Program-made: the position numbers and the translations under genes
The notes under the pieces: generated by a model
The model's database searches: none
Told to the model about the DNA's origin: nothing
What the model saw: only the letters and a program-made list of their open reading frames with translations
Shown here: piece after piece, positions 47,177 to 60,199 of the stretch
Position numbering within the stretch: position 1 is the stretch's first letter
Layout: each line of letters begins with the position of its first letter
Source of the DNA: Volvariella volvacea V23
Lineage: Eukaryota > Basidiomycota > Agaricomycetes > Agaricales > Pluteaceae
Direction: 5' to 3'
Length of the DNA stretch: 64,000 nt
Assembly: GCA_000349905.1 (NCBI GenBank)
Contig: KB722740.1
Location: 29,318 to 93,317 of the forward strand

Positions 47177-47322
47177 ATGGAGAGTGTGTCATCCGGTAGT
47201 TGCAGCGTGCAGCGCCACTGCATGCCCTTCCGTTTGATCCGGGTTTGTACAATAGTGCTATTATATCGATTGTCATCTGTACAGCGATAAAAATACGCAT
47301 GGTTCTTGTCACAGAGGATAAT

Positions 47323-49200
47323 TTAAGTCGATGCACAAGTTGGGAACAATGAAGACGCATCGCCTGAGAGTTGAACGTTCTGACATGTGTATCTTGCCGT
47401 CCCGGAGGGTGGGCTAGGTGACACAAGATTAGAACAAAGCATACAGCATTGGGGAGAACAAAAATAGAGCTTACGTCAATGACAGGTCATTCACATTAAT
47501 GTTGCTGCAACGACCGCCCGGTGAGCAGGCAATGGAAGCAACAACAGACCCTGTGGAGGTTCCCGAAATACTAATGGGTGGCAAGTAGATATAGTTATGC
47601 ACCACAACGGAACGTGCCAAATGGAGGACACGTACTGGTTAAACCAAATATCAGAAATGAAGGTATTGGAGGGGAATTGAGCGCATGCTGTTGCATTTGT
47701 CATGTAACACTGTATCGGTGCATTGTTAGAGGGAAAACCAGTGTTGGCATTTCAATGCTCATCGACACTCAAGGCACATACCTGGTCGATAACCACGGGG
47801 TGATCGACTTGACTTTCGACGAAATGGTCAAATGTGATATTTCGTACTCGCCCACTCCCGACGTTCGGTCCTGCCCACGCTTTAATACGGGCTCCATTCT
47901 GGGATTTCGCCATGCGAATGTTTCTAGAAATGATATAGTATGATGTACGCAATAGTGATGGCATGAGAATTCCTTACGTTGAAAGAACATTCTCGACTAT
48001 ATCAAATACTCCAGGATACTGGCCGAGGGACCTGTTGTGCACCCACCATGTCAATAAAGGTCATTTATTGCTTCGCTACTGCCATTGTCTACTTACCCCA
48101 CAGAGATGCCACTAAAAACTTATCAGTATCGTCATAGGGACCAATGATAAGTGATTGACATACTGGGAACCTGTGCAGTCAAGATTGGATACCAGGACAT
48201 TTGTAGCATCTGGTTATGGGAAATTACGAAAAGTTGCAACATGCTCCTAAAAGTGGTCCCTTACTTGGTTTAAAAGCAACACAGTCGTCACCATTGACGA
48301 TAATGGAATTCTGGATGGTAACAGTATCACTCCTATATATGTTCCATCCATCCGTATTGGCAGCTCTGCTGGAGGAGGTGGATACAGCTCGAATGGTTAT
48401 ATTGTTGTAAACTACATCTTTGCTTTCGTTTACCTGTGAACCAATATTACGCTGTCAGCATGGAGTTAACGACCAGGGCGTAAACGCACGAGGTTGTGCC
48501 ATTCTGGTCCATTAATCATGGTGACATTCTCGACTCGGACGCCCGTTGCTTGGGTGATAGTCAGAACGATAGGTCGCAGTAAGGTCGAGTTACGTGCACT
48601 GCGATGATGCATCTGAGCGTTGAACCTAGATATCCTATACCAGCTATACATACAAAGCATCATACCAAACCTTAGCGCAACTAATCAGCTGAAGATTTTC
48701 AACCTCTAGAAGCCACTCACCTGGCCAACCCCATCTAAAGTTCCACCCCCATCGAGACGAAGATTTTTTCCACCCAAAATCCAGAAAGTAATTTGGGTTT
48801 GGAAGGGGAATGGAAATCCATTCTGAATACTCAGAAATTAACATAACTGCGTCGAGCTTCTATGTCAGGAACTTACGGCGGTCCAGTACGGAATATCTGG
48901 GGAAAACCTCATTGTTCCTTGTAAACTCTAAGGTGAAGTTAGCTTTGCCGATTCTTCAAGCGAGTATTAACCTACAATGTGCTTGTCCGCTAGTCCAGTC
49001 ATATCTAACCGGGTTGCGATATTGAGTGTTGTATCTCGAGGTACAACTACCTCGCTACATGCTTTGACTGCGCTGAGCAGTTGAGGCGAGTCATCCCCAC
49101 CTGATGCGCGAACAGTGCAAGCTGGCGCTGCAGATATGCCATTGGCAGCGACCCGTGTAGCCAATAATGCCAATATGCTGATGGATGGGAGGGTGTGCAT
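47323..49200 (-). CDS. GH28 exopolygalacturonase, secreted
   Basis: Thirteen exons sum exactly to 406 codons, 405 residues. The ends are 49200-48976, 48927-48877, 48822-48721, 48670-48654, 48625-48490, 48433-48265, 48209-48164, 48111-48097, 48031-47978, 47923-47782, 47709-47636, 47570-47475, 47413-47323. The start MHTLPSISILALLATRVAAN is a signal peptide. The product is a right-handed beta-helix pectinase with the four GH28 motifs: NTDGW, GDDC, GSHGISVG (catalytic His region) and ARIKAW. It hydrolyses galacturonic acid ends or bonds of homogalacturonan outside the cell; the sequence LQGTMRFSPDIPYW fits the exo-acting fungal group. Exons 4 and 8 are only 17 and 15 nt, and the His codon is split across the exon 7/8 junction. 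All motifs are intact, so the gene is probably functional. Confidence 0.9.
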
Positions 49201-50122
49201 TGCGGTTCTGGTAGCTCGAAAATCAACCTTCTGCACGTCGTGAAACCATTTTATACGAGAATGCCTCTTCACTGGCCTTCCACTGGCACCACAGTTTTGC
49301 GGTCCGTTTCACGGCAGAACACTCTGATTAGACGCCATACGGTCCGGCTATGAGAAGGAGAGTTAGCTGTTCATAGAGAGTGAGAAGATGGGTTTTTGGA
49401 GAAGCTGCTGAAGTAGAGAACTCGAATCCAAGTTCTGATCCACATGATTGATGGGTCGTCTAAATATACCCCCTACATCCCGTCGGGTATAATGAAGTCA
49501 CTACTGGGGGCAAGGTGACCACTATCGCTCCCAACTAGTGGTGGACCGTGGAACTGCGAGGTCCGGCTGAGCTCCTGTAGTCCGTGATCAAGTTTGTTGG
49601 AGCAGTCTAAGCCCACCAAAGCCCCTACGCCATTCTCCCACGCTTTCCTGGACTACGACGGCGACGGCATCCCTACAAACCAGGGGAAATCTAGCGCATT
49701 ACGCGGGTGCCGAACGTTGCTGCCACCTACTAGTAGCGAGATAGCGGCCTTGATGGCATCCACCAGACTGGCAGCACTGAGCAAGCCTGTGCAAGTGGCC
49801 ATTTTAATCATCATCCAAGTCGTCGACACGCCCAGCATGACCAGCTTCAGCCCGGATTGCCGCAATAACGGAGCCAGGATGACAATTCATGACTTGTATA
49901 TTACGCTCGATCACCTCCGAGTCGCCTCATCTAAAACATGTTCCTGGATTGTGGGCTAGTCCACCTCGCCTGAGGCTGCTCGGAGCCTTGTTCTCCCTTG
50001 CTTCACTTTCCCCGCTGCGTGATAGCGGAGAAGGGGCTCTGTCACATATTCAACCACATATAAAGGCATTCGTTGTGTCCTTCACTTCTTTCATCTACAT
50101 TCATTATACACTCGCTCCGGCC
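49201..50122. other. intergenic, promoter region of polygalacturonase and BTB copy E
   Basis: About 0.9 kb between divergent genes. A plus-strand frame at 49594-49959 has no domain and no splice support. Confidence 0.5.
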
Positions 50123-51058
50123 ATGTCCCAGACCGCACAAACAACTCTACCTGCTCAGGTCGAACAAGCACTACTCCCTTTACAACCCAGATCCCGTCTT
50201 TCAATCCGTGCCAGCTCACACAAGGTATCGGGCTCTTTGTCGTCTCCACGAGCGAAACCCCATCGACGGTACTACATGTCAGAAGGGGATATCGTTATTA
50301 AGGTACGCCCAGGTCCAGTGCCTCGGTGGTAGGGAATGACGTTCTCCTTCCACTAGGCAGAGAATACCCTATTCAAGTTGCCACTAGCTACTCTACATGG
50401 GAGGTCGCCTGTGCTGCGAACTATCATGCCACCTGTGTATGGAGGAGAAACACGGTATTTGGGGTTCAACGATGAAAGGCCGTTCATACTTCCCGAAATC
50501 AAGTCAGTTGATTTCGTGAGGTTGCTATATATACTCTTTCCCTGGTAAGTTTAACCCCACATTCAGAATACCCTATTTGACAACACTCCTCCATTCTACA
50601 GTGACGACAAACCCTTTCGTTCGCTAACCGTCGACGACTGGATTTCCATCCTGAAGCTCTCCACCCTCTACCAAATGGACGACATTCGGCAACTCTCCAT
50701 CGTCCACCTCGACATCCTCCCTCTTGAACCTATTCGCAAAATTGCCATCTGGGAAGAATACCATCTCGATCCCGCACATCTCATTCCCTCCTATGTCGAA
50801 CTATGTCAAAGACTTGAACCACTGACGTTGCAGATGACCATGACGCTGGGATTAAAGAATTTCACCAGGTTGGCTGCGGCGAGGGATCTTTTCCATAGGA
50901 AGATGGGATGCGGGTCTTGTATGCATGGGACGTTCAAGGAGAGACAGACCGTGGCAGAGGATATCGTGAAGAGTGTGTTTTCGAAGCAGGATTTCTCGGG
51001 CGTTCAGGTTGGAGGTGGCTTGACGGTGTCGAAAAGGCATACTGTGTATTATGGGTGA
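50123..51058 (+). CDS. BTB/POZ domain protein, copy E
   Basis: Three exons (50123-50302, 50357-50544, 50602-51058) sum to 275 codons, 274 residues. The leader MSQTAQTTLPAQVEQALLPL precedes KPHRRYYMSEGDIVIK, FKLPLATLHGRSPVLRTIM, and a terminal RLLYILFPW in the place where the other copies have FYNP. The helical part begins LTVDDWISILKLSTLYQMDD and ends CMHGTFKERQTVAEDIVKSV. The first two intron phases (0 and 2) agree with copies A-D, and exon 2 is 188 nt as in copy A, but the last intron is absent. It lies on the opposite strand about 19 kb from the array and is the most diverged copy. Confidence 0.82.
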
Positions 51059-51259
51059 TCACTTTCGCATGAATTCTTTGTAACTTTTAGACTGTATACT
51101 ATTCTCAGGGCGCTGTGGACACTGACCATTGCTTTGCGTTCATCTAGAAATACCCTAACTTAGTAACTCCGACAATGAAGAGTAGCGATATCACATTAAA
51201 TCTAGAATACTTCACAATAATATTTATAATCAACTTGGGCTCTATGAATGAGAACGAAA

Positions 51260-52311
51260 TCAACTGGAACTTCGCCCTAATCGTCCTAGCAGTCTCTGCA
51301 TGAATGTAGGACGAGGGGGTTCCACTATAGGTCTGGTGAATTGGTGTGTGATCAACTCATCCTCCAAGGTGTTGGTCCATCGTCTGACGGCATCCACCAG
51401 TTTCCGTTCACACCAACGCATCCCCATCGCTTCTTTCTTCCAAACGCCTGTTGTCCATATGGCCAAGGGACCCTTATCTGAAGTAACATGCGATTCTGAC
51501 TGGGTTGAAGCCTTCTCATTAAGGTCTGGTGCTTTTTCGAGGTCAACAGGCATTTGCTCAATGAGAAGCTTAGACTGGGATTGAGATTTACGCATCCTAT
51601 TGGCCATGACAACGTCTGTGAATATTCTGTCGCCGACGATGATGAGTTCTTCGTCGCGTATTGGGGTGCGTAGGGAAGAGAAGTAATGGCGGATAGTTTT
51701 GATGCATGAATATGCTGGCTTCATGCTGGTATGAGACAGCACGGGGGCCTGGAGGTGATATGATACAGACTCTGCCTGGGATAAAAAGGCGTAAAAATGA
51801 GTGTGCATGCCGGCAGAAGAGCAGTGTATACGTGCCTGTATTCCGCCAGGATCTAGGGGCGTCCCAGCCGAATTGCTCACCACCAGGACATTTCCTTCAC
51901 CAAATGTCTGACGACACTGCTTCCATACTTCCTAGGTCGCATTTTCAATACGGGTTAATACAAGGACGTCGCCACGGGGTAGTACCTGTAATTCTGGCAC
52001 AAGTTCGTCCTTGTACGGTATTGTCTACAAAAAAACAATTTAGGAATTGTTCCCCGATGTCAGAAAACAGCTCGCATACCAAGCAATTATCCTTATCAAA
52101 CACAGCACCGCGGTATCCAGCACGTCTCAGCGCCTCAAAATCAAGGTGGCGTATATCTTTCTGTGACGATGTTCGGTAAGTAAAAACCTGACATTGCTCC
52201 CTAAATTCGGGTCAAACAAGAGTAACCTTTTACACAAAGACCAGGAAGAACGATGCGGGGGTTTATGAGGAGCTGAAACGGAACGAGAATGCCCGGTACA
52301 TTGAGAGGCAT
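51260..52311 (-). CDS. GEP4: GEP4-type mitochondrial phosphatidylglycerophosphatase
   Basis: The start MPLNVPGILVPFQLLINPR at 52311 matches the usual N-terminus of this HAD-family enzyme, which dephosphorylates phosphatidylglycerol phosphate to phosphatidylglycerol in cardiolipin synthesis on the matrix side of the inner mitochondrial membrane. Exon 1 splices (GTAAAA donor, phase 0) to KDIRHLDFEALRRAGYRGAV, followed by the nucleophile motif FDKDNCL. After a middle part with smaller introns come NSAGTPLDPGGIQA, KPAYSC and the acidic motif VGDRIFTDVVMANRM. A C-terminal extension ends RLGRSSS. A further intron lies near 51830-51720 (between NSAGTPLDPGG... and the KPAYSC region); its exact ends are not fixed. 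All HAD motifs look intact. Confidence 0.86.
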
Positions 52312-52497
52312 AGCTTTGCACCGAGGTGCTTGAGCGTGTTGGGAGCTGAAGAGATTCAGACTCAACCAATGGCAAATTACGCTGACGTAATCGTCATCAA
52401 TTCGCAGCCAAGCAACTCCAGTTTCCGTGTACCACCCTCGTCAACGCCAACGACACCCCAGCAAACCTAATCTCTCGCTCAGCCAACACCACCAAGA
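52312..52497. promoter_or_regulatory. divergent promoter between GEP4 and CLC1
   Basis: Only 186 bp separate the start codons of two oppositely oriented housekeeping genes, so both promoters must lie here or inside the neighbouring leaders. No TATA-like element stands out; CAACGCCAACGACACC near 52440 is C/A-rich, as in many fungal promoters. Confidence 0.6.
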
Positions 52498-53604
52498 ATG
52501 GATGACTTTCTATCACGCGAATCCGAGCTTCTAGGTGGAGAATTCTCCTCCTTCACCAGTGGTGCCAAATCCGGTGCAGGTGGAATCGACGATGTCGATC
52601 TCGACCAGGCTGCAGCGGCCTTCCCTGATATCTCATTAGATGGAGACGGGGACTTTTCTATACCCACTGGTCCGACCCCCTCTGGTGTTGGGAACAGCTC
52701 AAGTGGATTTTCGTTTGATGATTTCGACACTCCACCCGGCAACAAGAAGGAAACCGTGGTGAAAGTTACGGGGGATGATGAGATTGAGAAGTTTGAGAGC
52801 GAGTTCCCGGAGATTGATATTCCTCAAGTGGGTGACTGCACCGTGGATATGACCAATGGGCGAATATATGCGCCTCGAACGTCGAATGTCGCTTGCTGAT
52901 ACTTACTTTATTTTCTGATAGGCACCCCCCAAGCCCCAAGCCACCTTTACTGCTACCACTTTCGCCCCTCGTCCGCAGCCATCTGCACTTGCAAATACCC
53001 CTATATTGAACCAGCCTCTCCCTGAAGACGAACCCGAGGTTATTAAGTACGCGTCATATTCTCTCACCCTCCCGGAGTTCACTCATTCTATATTCTTAAA
53101 TACTATTTTGTGTCGCTTCCCATATGCTCCAATCTTACTTTTGCGCGCCCACGCGGTGATTACCCCCGATAATATATAGGGCGTGGAGGGAAAAGCAAGT
53201 TGAAGAGATCAAGGCTCGTGACGAGGCATCCAAGGCCAAGCGTCAAGAGACGATTTCCAAAGCTGAGAATGCGATTGACGAGTTTTACGAGGACTACGCA
53301 AAGAAGAAGGAGCGTAACATCCAGGAGAACAAGTACGTCCTCCTCTCATTCGTTTATACCCAGACTCTGAACACCTTGGCCCATGAACAGGGAGCAAGAG
53401 GAGGCATACCTCCAGGATCTCACTGATTCTCTTTCACGTGGAACCACCTGGGATCGCATCTGCGAGTTCGTTGAACTCCACAACTCACAAAGCAAGACTT
53501 TGGCTAGGACCGGCCCTGGAACGACCGATCTTTCGAGGTTTGCGGAGGTTTTATTGAGGTTGAGAAGAGACGGCGATGCTGCGCCTGGTGCTGCAGGATA
53601 CTAG
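52498..53604 (+). CDS. CLC1: clathrin light chain
   Basis: Four exons (52498-52827, 52922-53046, 53180-53332, 53391-53604) sum to 274 codons, 273 residues. The N-terminal half is acidic and disordered (MDDFLSRESELLGGEF..., FPEIDIPQ), as in fungal light chains. The central heptad region starts AWREKQVEEIKARDEASKAK and contains ENAIDEFYEDYAKKKERN, which binds the clathrin heavy chain leg. The C-terminus has the conserved block TTWDRICEFVELHNSQSKT and TDLSRFAEVLLRLRRDGD. It works at the plasma membrane and trans-Golgi in coated-vesicle formation. It is a near full-length and evidently intact copy. Confidence 0.95.
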
Positions 53605-53898
53605 ACCTCGTACTAGATTGGACGTAGGTGGAGGGTACTGTAGATATGAGATGATCCGCGTGTCTTTGAATAGGGACTGATTTGTTTTTAATAACTTGTG
53701 TCATTTCGCTGTTTCTACGGTCCTATGGATTGGCAGCCCATCACTTTGGTCTATCAATTATATCCACAGATCTATATACATCTAAACGTTCACAAAGGGT
53801 ATTAGGCTGGGAACATGTACATACAATACACGAGTGCACATAGCAATGCTAACAAATTACATCTTAGATTTGACCTGACTGTCATCAGAACCATTCAT

Positions 53899-55148
53899 TC
53901 ATGGATTCGGCTTGAGGGGCTCAACTGGAATTGTCTGTTGGGCAATTTCCCGACTAGTTCCCGGCATTCCGTTCGCTACACGCTCCTTGACGAAGGTACG
54001 GATTAAGTCCAGGAGCAGTTGTTGAACGTCTGGAAGTTCGTTCTGCAGTTCGTGATATGCATCCTAAAACCCGTGATGACTACATGATATTCACGATTGG
54101 GGGGTGTCGCTCACCTTTACAAGTTCATATTTTTTGTCCTTCGCCTCCAATGAGACGTGATCGAAGAATTCTTGGCTGGCAGGTTGGGAGGTCACTTTGT
54201 CATCACCACCATGAACTATGAGAAGCTTTGATATGCTTAGCACTGAGATGAAGGATAGGCGTTTTGTTTGCTTACAGGAAGTTCTCGTGGCCACTTTCCG
54301 TAATTCTGTAGCACTTCTTCACCCTAACGTGGTCATTGTATACAACGCAATGGCTTTTCCACTGATGCTACATACCTTGGACAACATATCACCAATACCT
54401 CTTAGTGAACCTGACTGATGGACCAAGGGATCTTCCATGTACGCTTTACCAACGGCTTTGTCTCGAGATAGATGCTAGAAACGTAATATCAGCGATACGG
54501 AATGCCGACTCACGGGAACAACTTACATCCGGGACTACTGGGGCCGGGATAAGAACGTAAGGCGCTAGCGTCCCCACCAAGCCCCCTACGCGCCGCAAGA
54601 ACTTGGGTGCTGGTTTCGCCTGCCTGATGAGCGGGCTAGTTGCGATTAAGCCATAGAGATCCTTTACGTGCTTCTTGGTCTCGGCACTTTCGTCTTGTGT
54701 GGCGAACCCCAGGACTTCTCCCCCACCCTGCCCAAAGCGGTTCAGCTGACGGCGATATTGCGTACAATGGTTGAAGATGCCCTACCATCGAGTGCCCCAT
54801 CAAGAATAATGGCACGCCCTTGAATGTCTCCTTGACGTGACCCAACATGTAGTCGATATCCTGCATTTGATCGTTCCAGGAAGTCTTTCCATAGGAGCTA
54901 TCTTTGCTCTTGTTCCCCTCTGTGTCTTGAGCCGTTAAGCCAAAACCACGCTGATCGAAAGCGAACACAGCTATTTCTTCGGCAGCGAGGCGAGGATGGA
55001 AGTGTTTATACCGGGCTATGTGTTCGGCGAATCCATGAACGAAGAGGATGACTGCCTTGGGATTTGCTGGACGGTAGGTACGCGTGTAGAACTTGGTTCC
55101 TGAGGGGCCTTCGATCCACTGTACCGTGAACGTGTCGTCGCTGGACAT
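53899..55148 (-). CDS. monoacylglycerol lipase-like alpha/beta hydrolase
   Basis: The start is MSSDDTFTVQWIEGPSGTKF (55148). Exon ends checked in frame are 55148-54786, 54727-54527 and 54474-54376; two or three exons follow to the stop at 53899. The nucleophile elbow GHSMGG is formed across the first intron (GHSM joined to GGGEVLGF). FVHGFAEH and FDQRGFG give the oxyanion hole and the first loop, LLIVHGGDDKVT carries the acid, and AYHELQNE carries the His. The order matches fungal monoglyceride lipases (Yju3-like), which hydrolyse monoacylglycerol on lipid droplets and at the ER. The C-terminal extension ends VEPLKPNP. No targeting peptide. Its reading frame appears complete. Confidence 0.88.
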
Positions 55149-55578
55149 TCTTGGTTGTGTTGTGGCAAGGGGGCAAGAGCAGAGGCCCTACAACACCAGC
55201 AGGTTGCTTTTGTGCGTGATTCTCCTAATCCGGTTATTGATTAAATCGCCATACCGGACACCCTCAACCTCCGCCAAGTTTAGTTTCTCGCCCTGCTTCC
55301 GTGTCATTGCATTGCATTTTGCACGCCTGCGATTCATCCACCCGTGAAGCGACCGAGGTATAATGTCTTCCCCTTGATCTGTGCCGTGAACGGATGCACG
55401 AGATAAGATAAGATAATACATCACGTGGTCGCATAATTTCCGGGTCGGAGGTTGCATTCGGAATCGGTGTGTAAGCCCTCCCACAATTTCACCGACCAAG
55501 TTGCAGATTCCCATTTGTATCTCCACCCCTCCAGCGGCTCGCAGGACCCAGGGATACGCCGTGGGGAGCGTCGTTGCG

Positions 55579-58500
55579 ATGCTGTGCGCCAACGTTGCTC
55601 GCTCGTTTCTCAAACCACCATGCATTGTCACGCCGTGTGCTCGTGGGCCGGTGTCGTCCTGGACTAGTCAACGGATTCCCTTATTCTCTCGCCAACTCTC
55701 TGTGTGTCACCGGGCACGAGTACCGCTCAACAGAGCCCCCTCCGAGCATAATGGCTTACGCATATTCCCTTCCACACGCCTACTATCTTCAACCCCTTCG
55801 AATAACGCTACCACATCACCCCCCTCGACTCCTACCAATGGCCACTCCCACACCCACTCCCACAGTCATGCAAAACCAAAATCCATACTCTCGAGAATCA
55901 CTCCTTCAATATTTAGGAAACAGGCCAATTCCGCATCTTCATTCAGAAAGATAGTCTTGCTGGCCAAGCCCGAGCGTCGACCTCTCCTCATTGCCATTGG
56001 ACTACTACTCGTCTCCTCCGCGGTATCTTTAAGTGTACCCTTTACTATTGGTAAACTAATTGATTTCTTCTCATCGCCTAACCCGGTAAGATTGATTCTC
56101 TGGGCGCGTAATGTATGATGTCACACCCTAACATTCTTGCTTCTTGTGTTGGTACATTAATGTGCAGTCAATACCACTGGGTCTTTCGGTATGGCAAGCC
56201 TCTGGTGTTTTGGTGGTGCTATTTACGGCTGGAGCGGTTGCTAATGCGGGTCGTGCGATGCTCATGAAAATGGCTGGTGAGCTAGTCCTTCCCATACTCG
56301 TGGGTTTAGTGAACACTAACATGCACTAAGGCCAACGTATTGTTGCTAGGCTGCGGGAAAGGACATTTGCCGCGGCATTGAAGCAAGAAGTTGAATTTGT
56401 TGAACGTGGGGAAGGTGATGTCCTTAGCCGGCTGAGCGTCGACACAAGCATCGTTGGCGAAAGGTATGTACGCCCACATAGTAGGAGCATCCTCCCGATT
56501 GACTCTCTTGCTTCAGTGTTACCCAGAATCTGTCGGATGGATTGCGTGCCCTTGTTATGTCCACGGTTGGCCGTAAGCACCTGTAATTACGCTCTTCGAT
56601 CATACAGCTGACCGCTACGAATGCACTAGTGGGAGCCATGATCTATCTGTCACCCACGCTCACCATGTTAATGCTGGCTGTCGTTCCCCCTATCTCACTG
56701 GGTGCTGTACGTCCTCCGCTGTTCGCTTCGCGTGCATTATTGCCCGGCGTTGACAGTTCCCCTTTAGGTCTTTTATGGCCGATACCTCAAGCAGCTCTCC
56801 AACAAGACACAAGAAGCCATGGGAGAAATGACAAAGGTGGCACTGGTCATCTACATGTATCTGAAACAGCGAACTGAATAGATTCTTTGTCCCAGGTTGC
56901 GAACGAGTCGCTGACAGGCCTCCGCACAGTACAGGCCTTTGATGCACATAAGCAAGAGGAACACAAGTTCCATGACCGTGTGGAAACGGTGCTTTCTCTT
57001 GCGAGAAAGGAAGCCATTGCTAGCGGTGTCTTCTTTGGTAGTACCGGATGGAGTGGTAATGTCACGGTTCTGGCCCTGTTGGGTTATGGTGGGTACCTTC
57101 AATCAGTGACTGAAGTGATGAACTGAACGAAATACTCGCAGGTGGAACGCTTGTATCCCACGGAGAAATATCTGTTGGCGACTTGACGAGCTTGCTGCTC
57201 TATACGGTTTATGTTGGAAATGGATTGCAAATGCTAACGTATGTCGTACCTTTTTCAGCTATATGCACTACTCATTAATTGACTTTATTTCTTAGATCAT
57301 TTTTCGTAAGATCCCCTCACATCTCGGTAGACAAACCACTGAAATTCCCGCTATCGTAGTCTTCAATCATGAGGGGTATAGGTGCCGGCACACGAGTGTT
57401 CGAACTCCTTGATCGAAAACCAGCAATTCCATACCACGCCGGAATAGAAGTTCCCCGTACTCATCAAGGCGTCGTGAAGTTCGAGAATATCCACTTTGAA
57501 TACCCAAGTCGCAAAGGAATTGAGATTCTCAAGGACTTCAATATGGAGGTTGGAGTTGGTGAGAGTGTGGCAATTGTGTGAGTATTATTTGTTTTCTAGA
57601 GGTTTCAAGCATCGTTCTGATTTTTTTGGTGGGTAGGGGGAAGAGTGGTGGTGGTAAATCCTCAATCCACTCATTGTTATTGAGGTATTACGACCCTACG
57701 CGGGGTAAGATCACCTACGACGGCCAAGGTGCTGCTTCCCTGAACTCAGTCCTGCATGCGGCTCTAACTGGCCAATACTAGATATCAGAGAATTCTCTCC
57801 ATCTTCATGGCGTAATTTGATCGGCATCGTACCACAAGACCCTATCCTCTTCACAGGAACCATCGCATCCAACATCGCATTCGGCAACCCAGATGCAACA
57901 AGGGAGCAAATTGAAAATGCTGCACGACAAGCTAATTGCGAGTTTGTTTGGGGAATGCCTCAAGGCTTTGATACCCCCAGTACGTTCTCTATTTTCAGGT
58001 CCCGGAGGTAACATTTAAGGGTTGACGTGGATCAGTCGGCAGGACAAGTCTGAGTGGTGGGCAAAGACAACGGTTGGCTATTGCGCGCGCGTTGTTGAAG
58101 AACCCACCGATTTTGGCTTTGGACGAGGCTACGAGTTCTTTGGATGCTACGTCTGAGCGCAGGGTAAGCATGCTTAGCGCACTCTTATCTCTCGTGAAAG
58201 GCTGGTGCCTAATACGTTGCATGTGCAGGTTAACGATGCCATCGACAAGATTCTGCGATCGAAGCAGACAACATGTCTATTTGTCGCGCATAGATTGTCT
58301 ACCATCGCTCGCGCAGAACGAATCGTTGTTCTTGAAGGTCAGCACTATTGTCGCACTCTGATTTTCGTTACTAATTTCCACATATGACGCATATAGACGG
58401 CCGTATTACAGAATCAGGAACGTACAGACAACTCGTCAACCGGCCCGATTCAAGGTTTAGAGCTCTGATGGCTGCGCAACTTAATGCTGCCGAGAGTGGT

Positions 58501-58638
58501 AAAGCTAGCGCTACGCCAGCACCATCGCTACATCCACAACACCATGTGGATTCGACGACGGAACATGGACAAGGCCAGGCTCCGTTAACACCTCCACCTA
58601 GCCCGGGACTTGGACAGAACTCACAGCCTCTGCTGTAA
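55579..58638 (+). CDS. mitochondrial ABC half-transporter (Mdl1/ABCB10-type)
   Basis: Many exons; the chosen ATG at 55579 opens [20 protein letters not shown], an arginine/serine-rich mitochondrial presequence, and the first exon ends at 56085. Membrane segments begin [20 protein letters not shown]. The nucleotide-binding domain is complete: GKSGGGKSS (Walker A), VPQDPILF (Q-loop), LSGGQRQR (signature), [12 protein letters not shown] (Walker B) and VAHRLST (H-loop). The Walker A valine codon is split by a GTGAGT intron near 57577. The C-terminal tail is Pro/Ser/His-rich. Members of this group sit in the inner mitochondrial membrane and export peptides or influence redox and heme balance. The exact substrate cannot be told from sequence. 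Motif completeness suggests an active ATPase. Confidence 0.88.
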
Positions 58639-60199
58639 TTTATAGAATGAACACCACTGGTTCGGTGATGACTTCAAATTGAACGATGGACTATGTCGTT
58701 CTATTACAGGACTCTACAGCCGATGTATGTTCTTCGGTTGAAAACTAAGGGGTTTTCTCTCAAATCATTGATCAAGCCATGTGTATCATACATCTGCAAG
58801 TAATGACTATTAGAATTTTACTCGGCTCATGACCATCAAGTGTTCTAGGCTATCTGCTTATCATTTCTATCATCACTGGCTGATTGGTATGTTGTCAAAC
58901 TTCCATGAGTTCCACCTGGTAACGTGGCATGTCATCCGGTCAACGCCACGACGCCACTGAAATGCCACAAATTTGTTCTGAATGAACCAAGAATGAACTG
59001 GAAATGCTGGATAGGAAGCCAATGTTCTTGAGTGACAAGCGTCCTCACTCCAAGCTCGTGTTTGACAACGGGCCACAGGAAGGACGTCAACTACTGGGGT
59101 ATGATTGTTAACACAGCCAAGGTATGGAACTCGAACACGTTCATGGGCCAGAAATTTAGAGGGGGATAGGACGGAGTTTATTCAGACTTGGAACAGAATG
59201 TTACTGCCTCGAGGACAACCTTGCTAGTGCTTATCGATACGCAAGGACCCTTTAAAGCCTATTTTCTGTCCGTGGCTACAAACACCACGGAGTAGACCAC
59301 GTTAGCTATGAGTTCATCATGCCATCGAATGGAACCGGGAATCGTTACTTCCATGATGCCGCCAGTGCTGCTGGCGCACAATGCCCGTATCAGTCAACTA
59401 TCATTCAAGCAGCGACTACGAACTGGGAAGCACCCGCAAGGCGCCTGCGCCTCCCACCGAACTTGGCTAGTGGAATATGATCGCCCCCGTGGCCGCACAT
59501 AAATATCACGATGAACATCGCCGTGATTGATCCTCGCTTTAGGGCAGTAGATCAAGTGGGTAGGCAACCTCTTTGGGAAGGTACATCCGCATCGTGGGTA
59601 TCAGGAAGGCTCAACTTAGGTTCTCTTATGGATGCCAGCATGCAAGTCCCGGAACTAGGAGCTGCATGCTATTCGTTGTTACCCGCATGAGTTAACGTCC
59701 CGCTAAGCCACAATAACATATCCACACCCTTTACCCCGATGGTAGCAATACGGCGATGATTGTGATTACTGATCATCATGGAAATGCAACTGTACATGTA
59801 GAGTGTCGAAACCTAGAACCCACACGCAAAGAAGGGGGTGAACGGGTGGTACTTATTTACGTCTTACTTACGCACCGCTCCACCCTGAGACTACCCCACC
59901 ACCCATCCACCCATCCTTGGGGCTGGACATAGCTTGTCCTCTGCCTCTAGTGCTGTGCACTACATCCTCGCGTAGGGCTCCCCAATCCATTGCTCTTTAC
60001 AGCTTGCTTTGCGTTCCAAGAAAGGGTAAATTGTCAAGCACAAGGCATCGTGACTGCGCCTCGAGATATTTCCAGCTTGGAAGTGACGAAGATCGCGCAG
60101 CCTTCTGGTCAGTTGGGACTATACCCGAATAGCACAACTTGGTGAAATGACGCTGAATGACTTGTGATGGCGTAGGGACCCATTCCTCGTGAACAATAG
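58639..60199. other. intergenic with possible coding relic
   Basis: About 1.6 kb. On the plus strand, two stretches read like old protein: TASRTTLLVLIDTQGPFKAY near 59200 and EFIMPSNGTGNRYFHDAAS near 59310, separated by stops. No family is recognisable. The rest shows nothing. Confidence 0.35.

Noticed and set aside
54720..54790. GHSMVG, an apparent change in the lipase elbow
   Set aside because: The Val comes from reading into an intron; splicing gives the normal GHSMGG.
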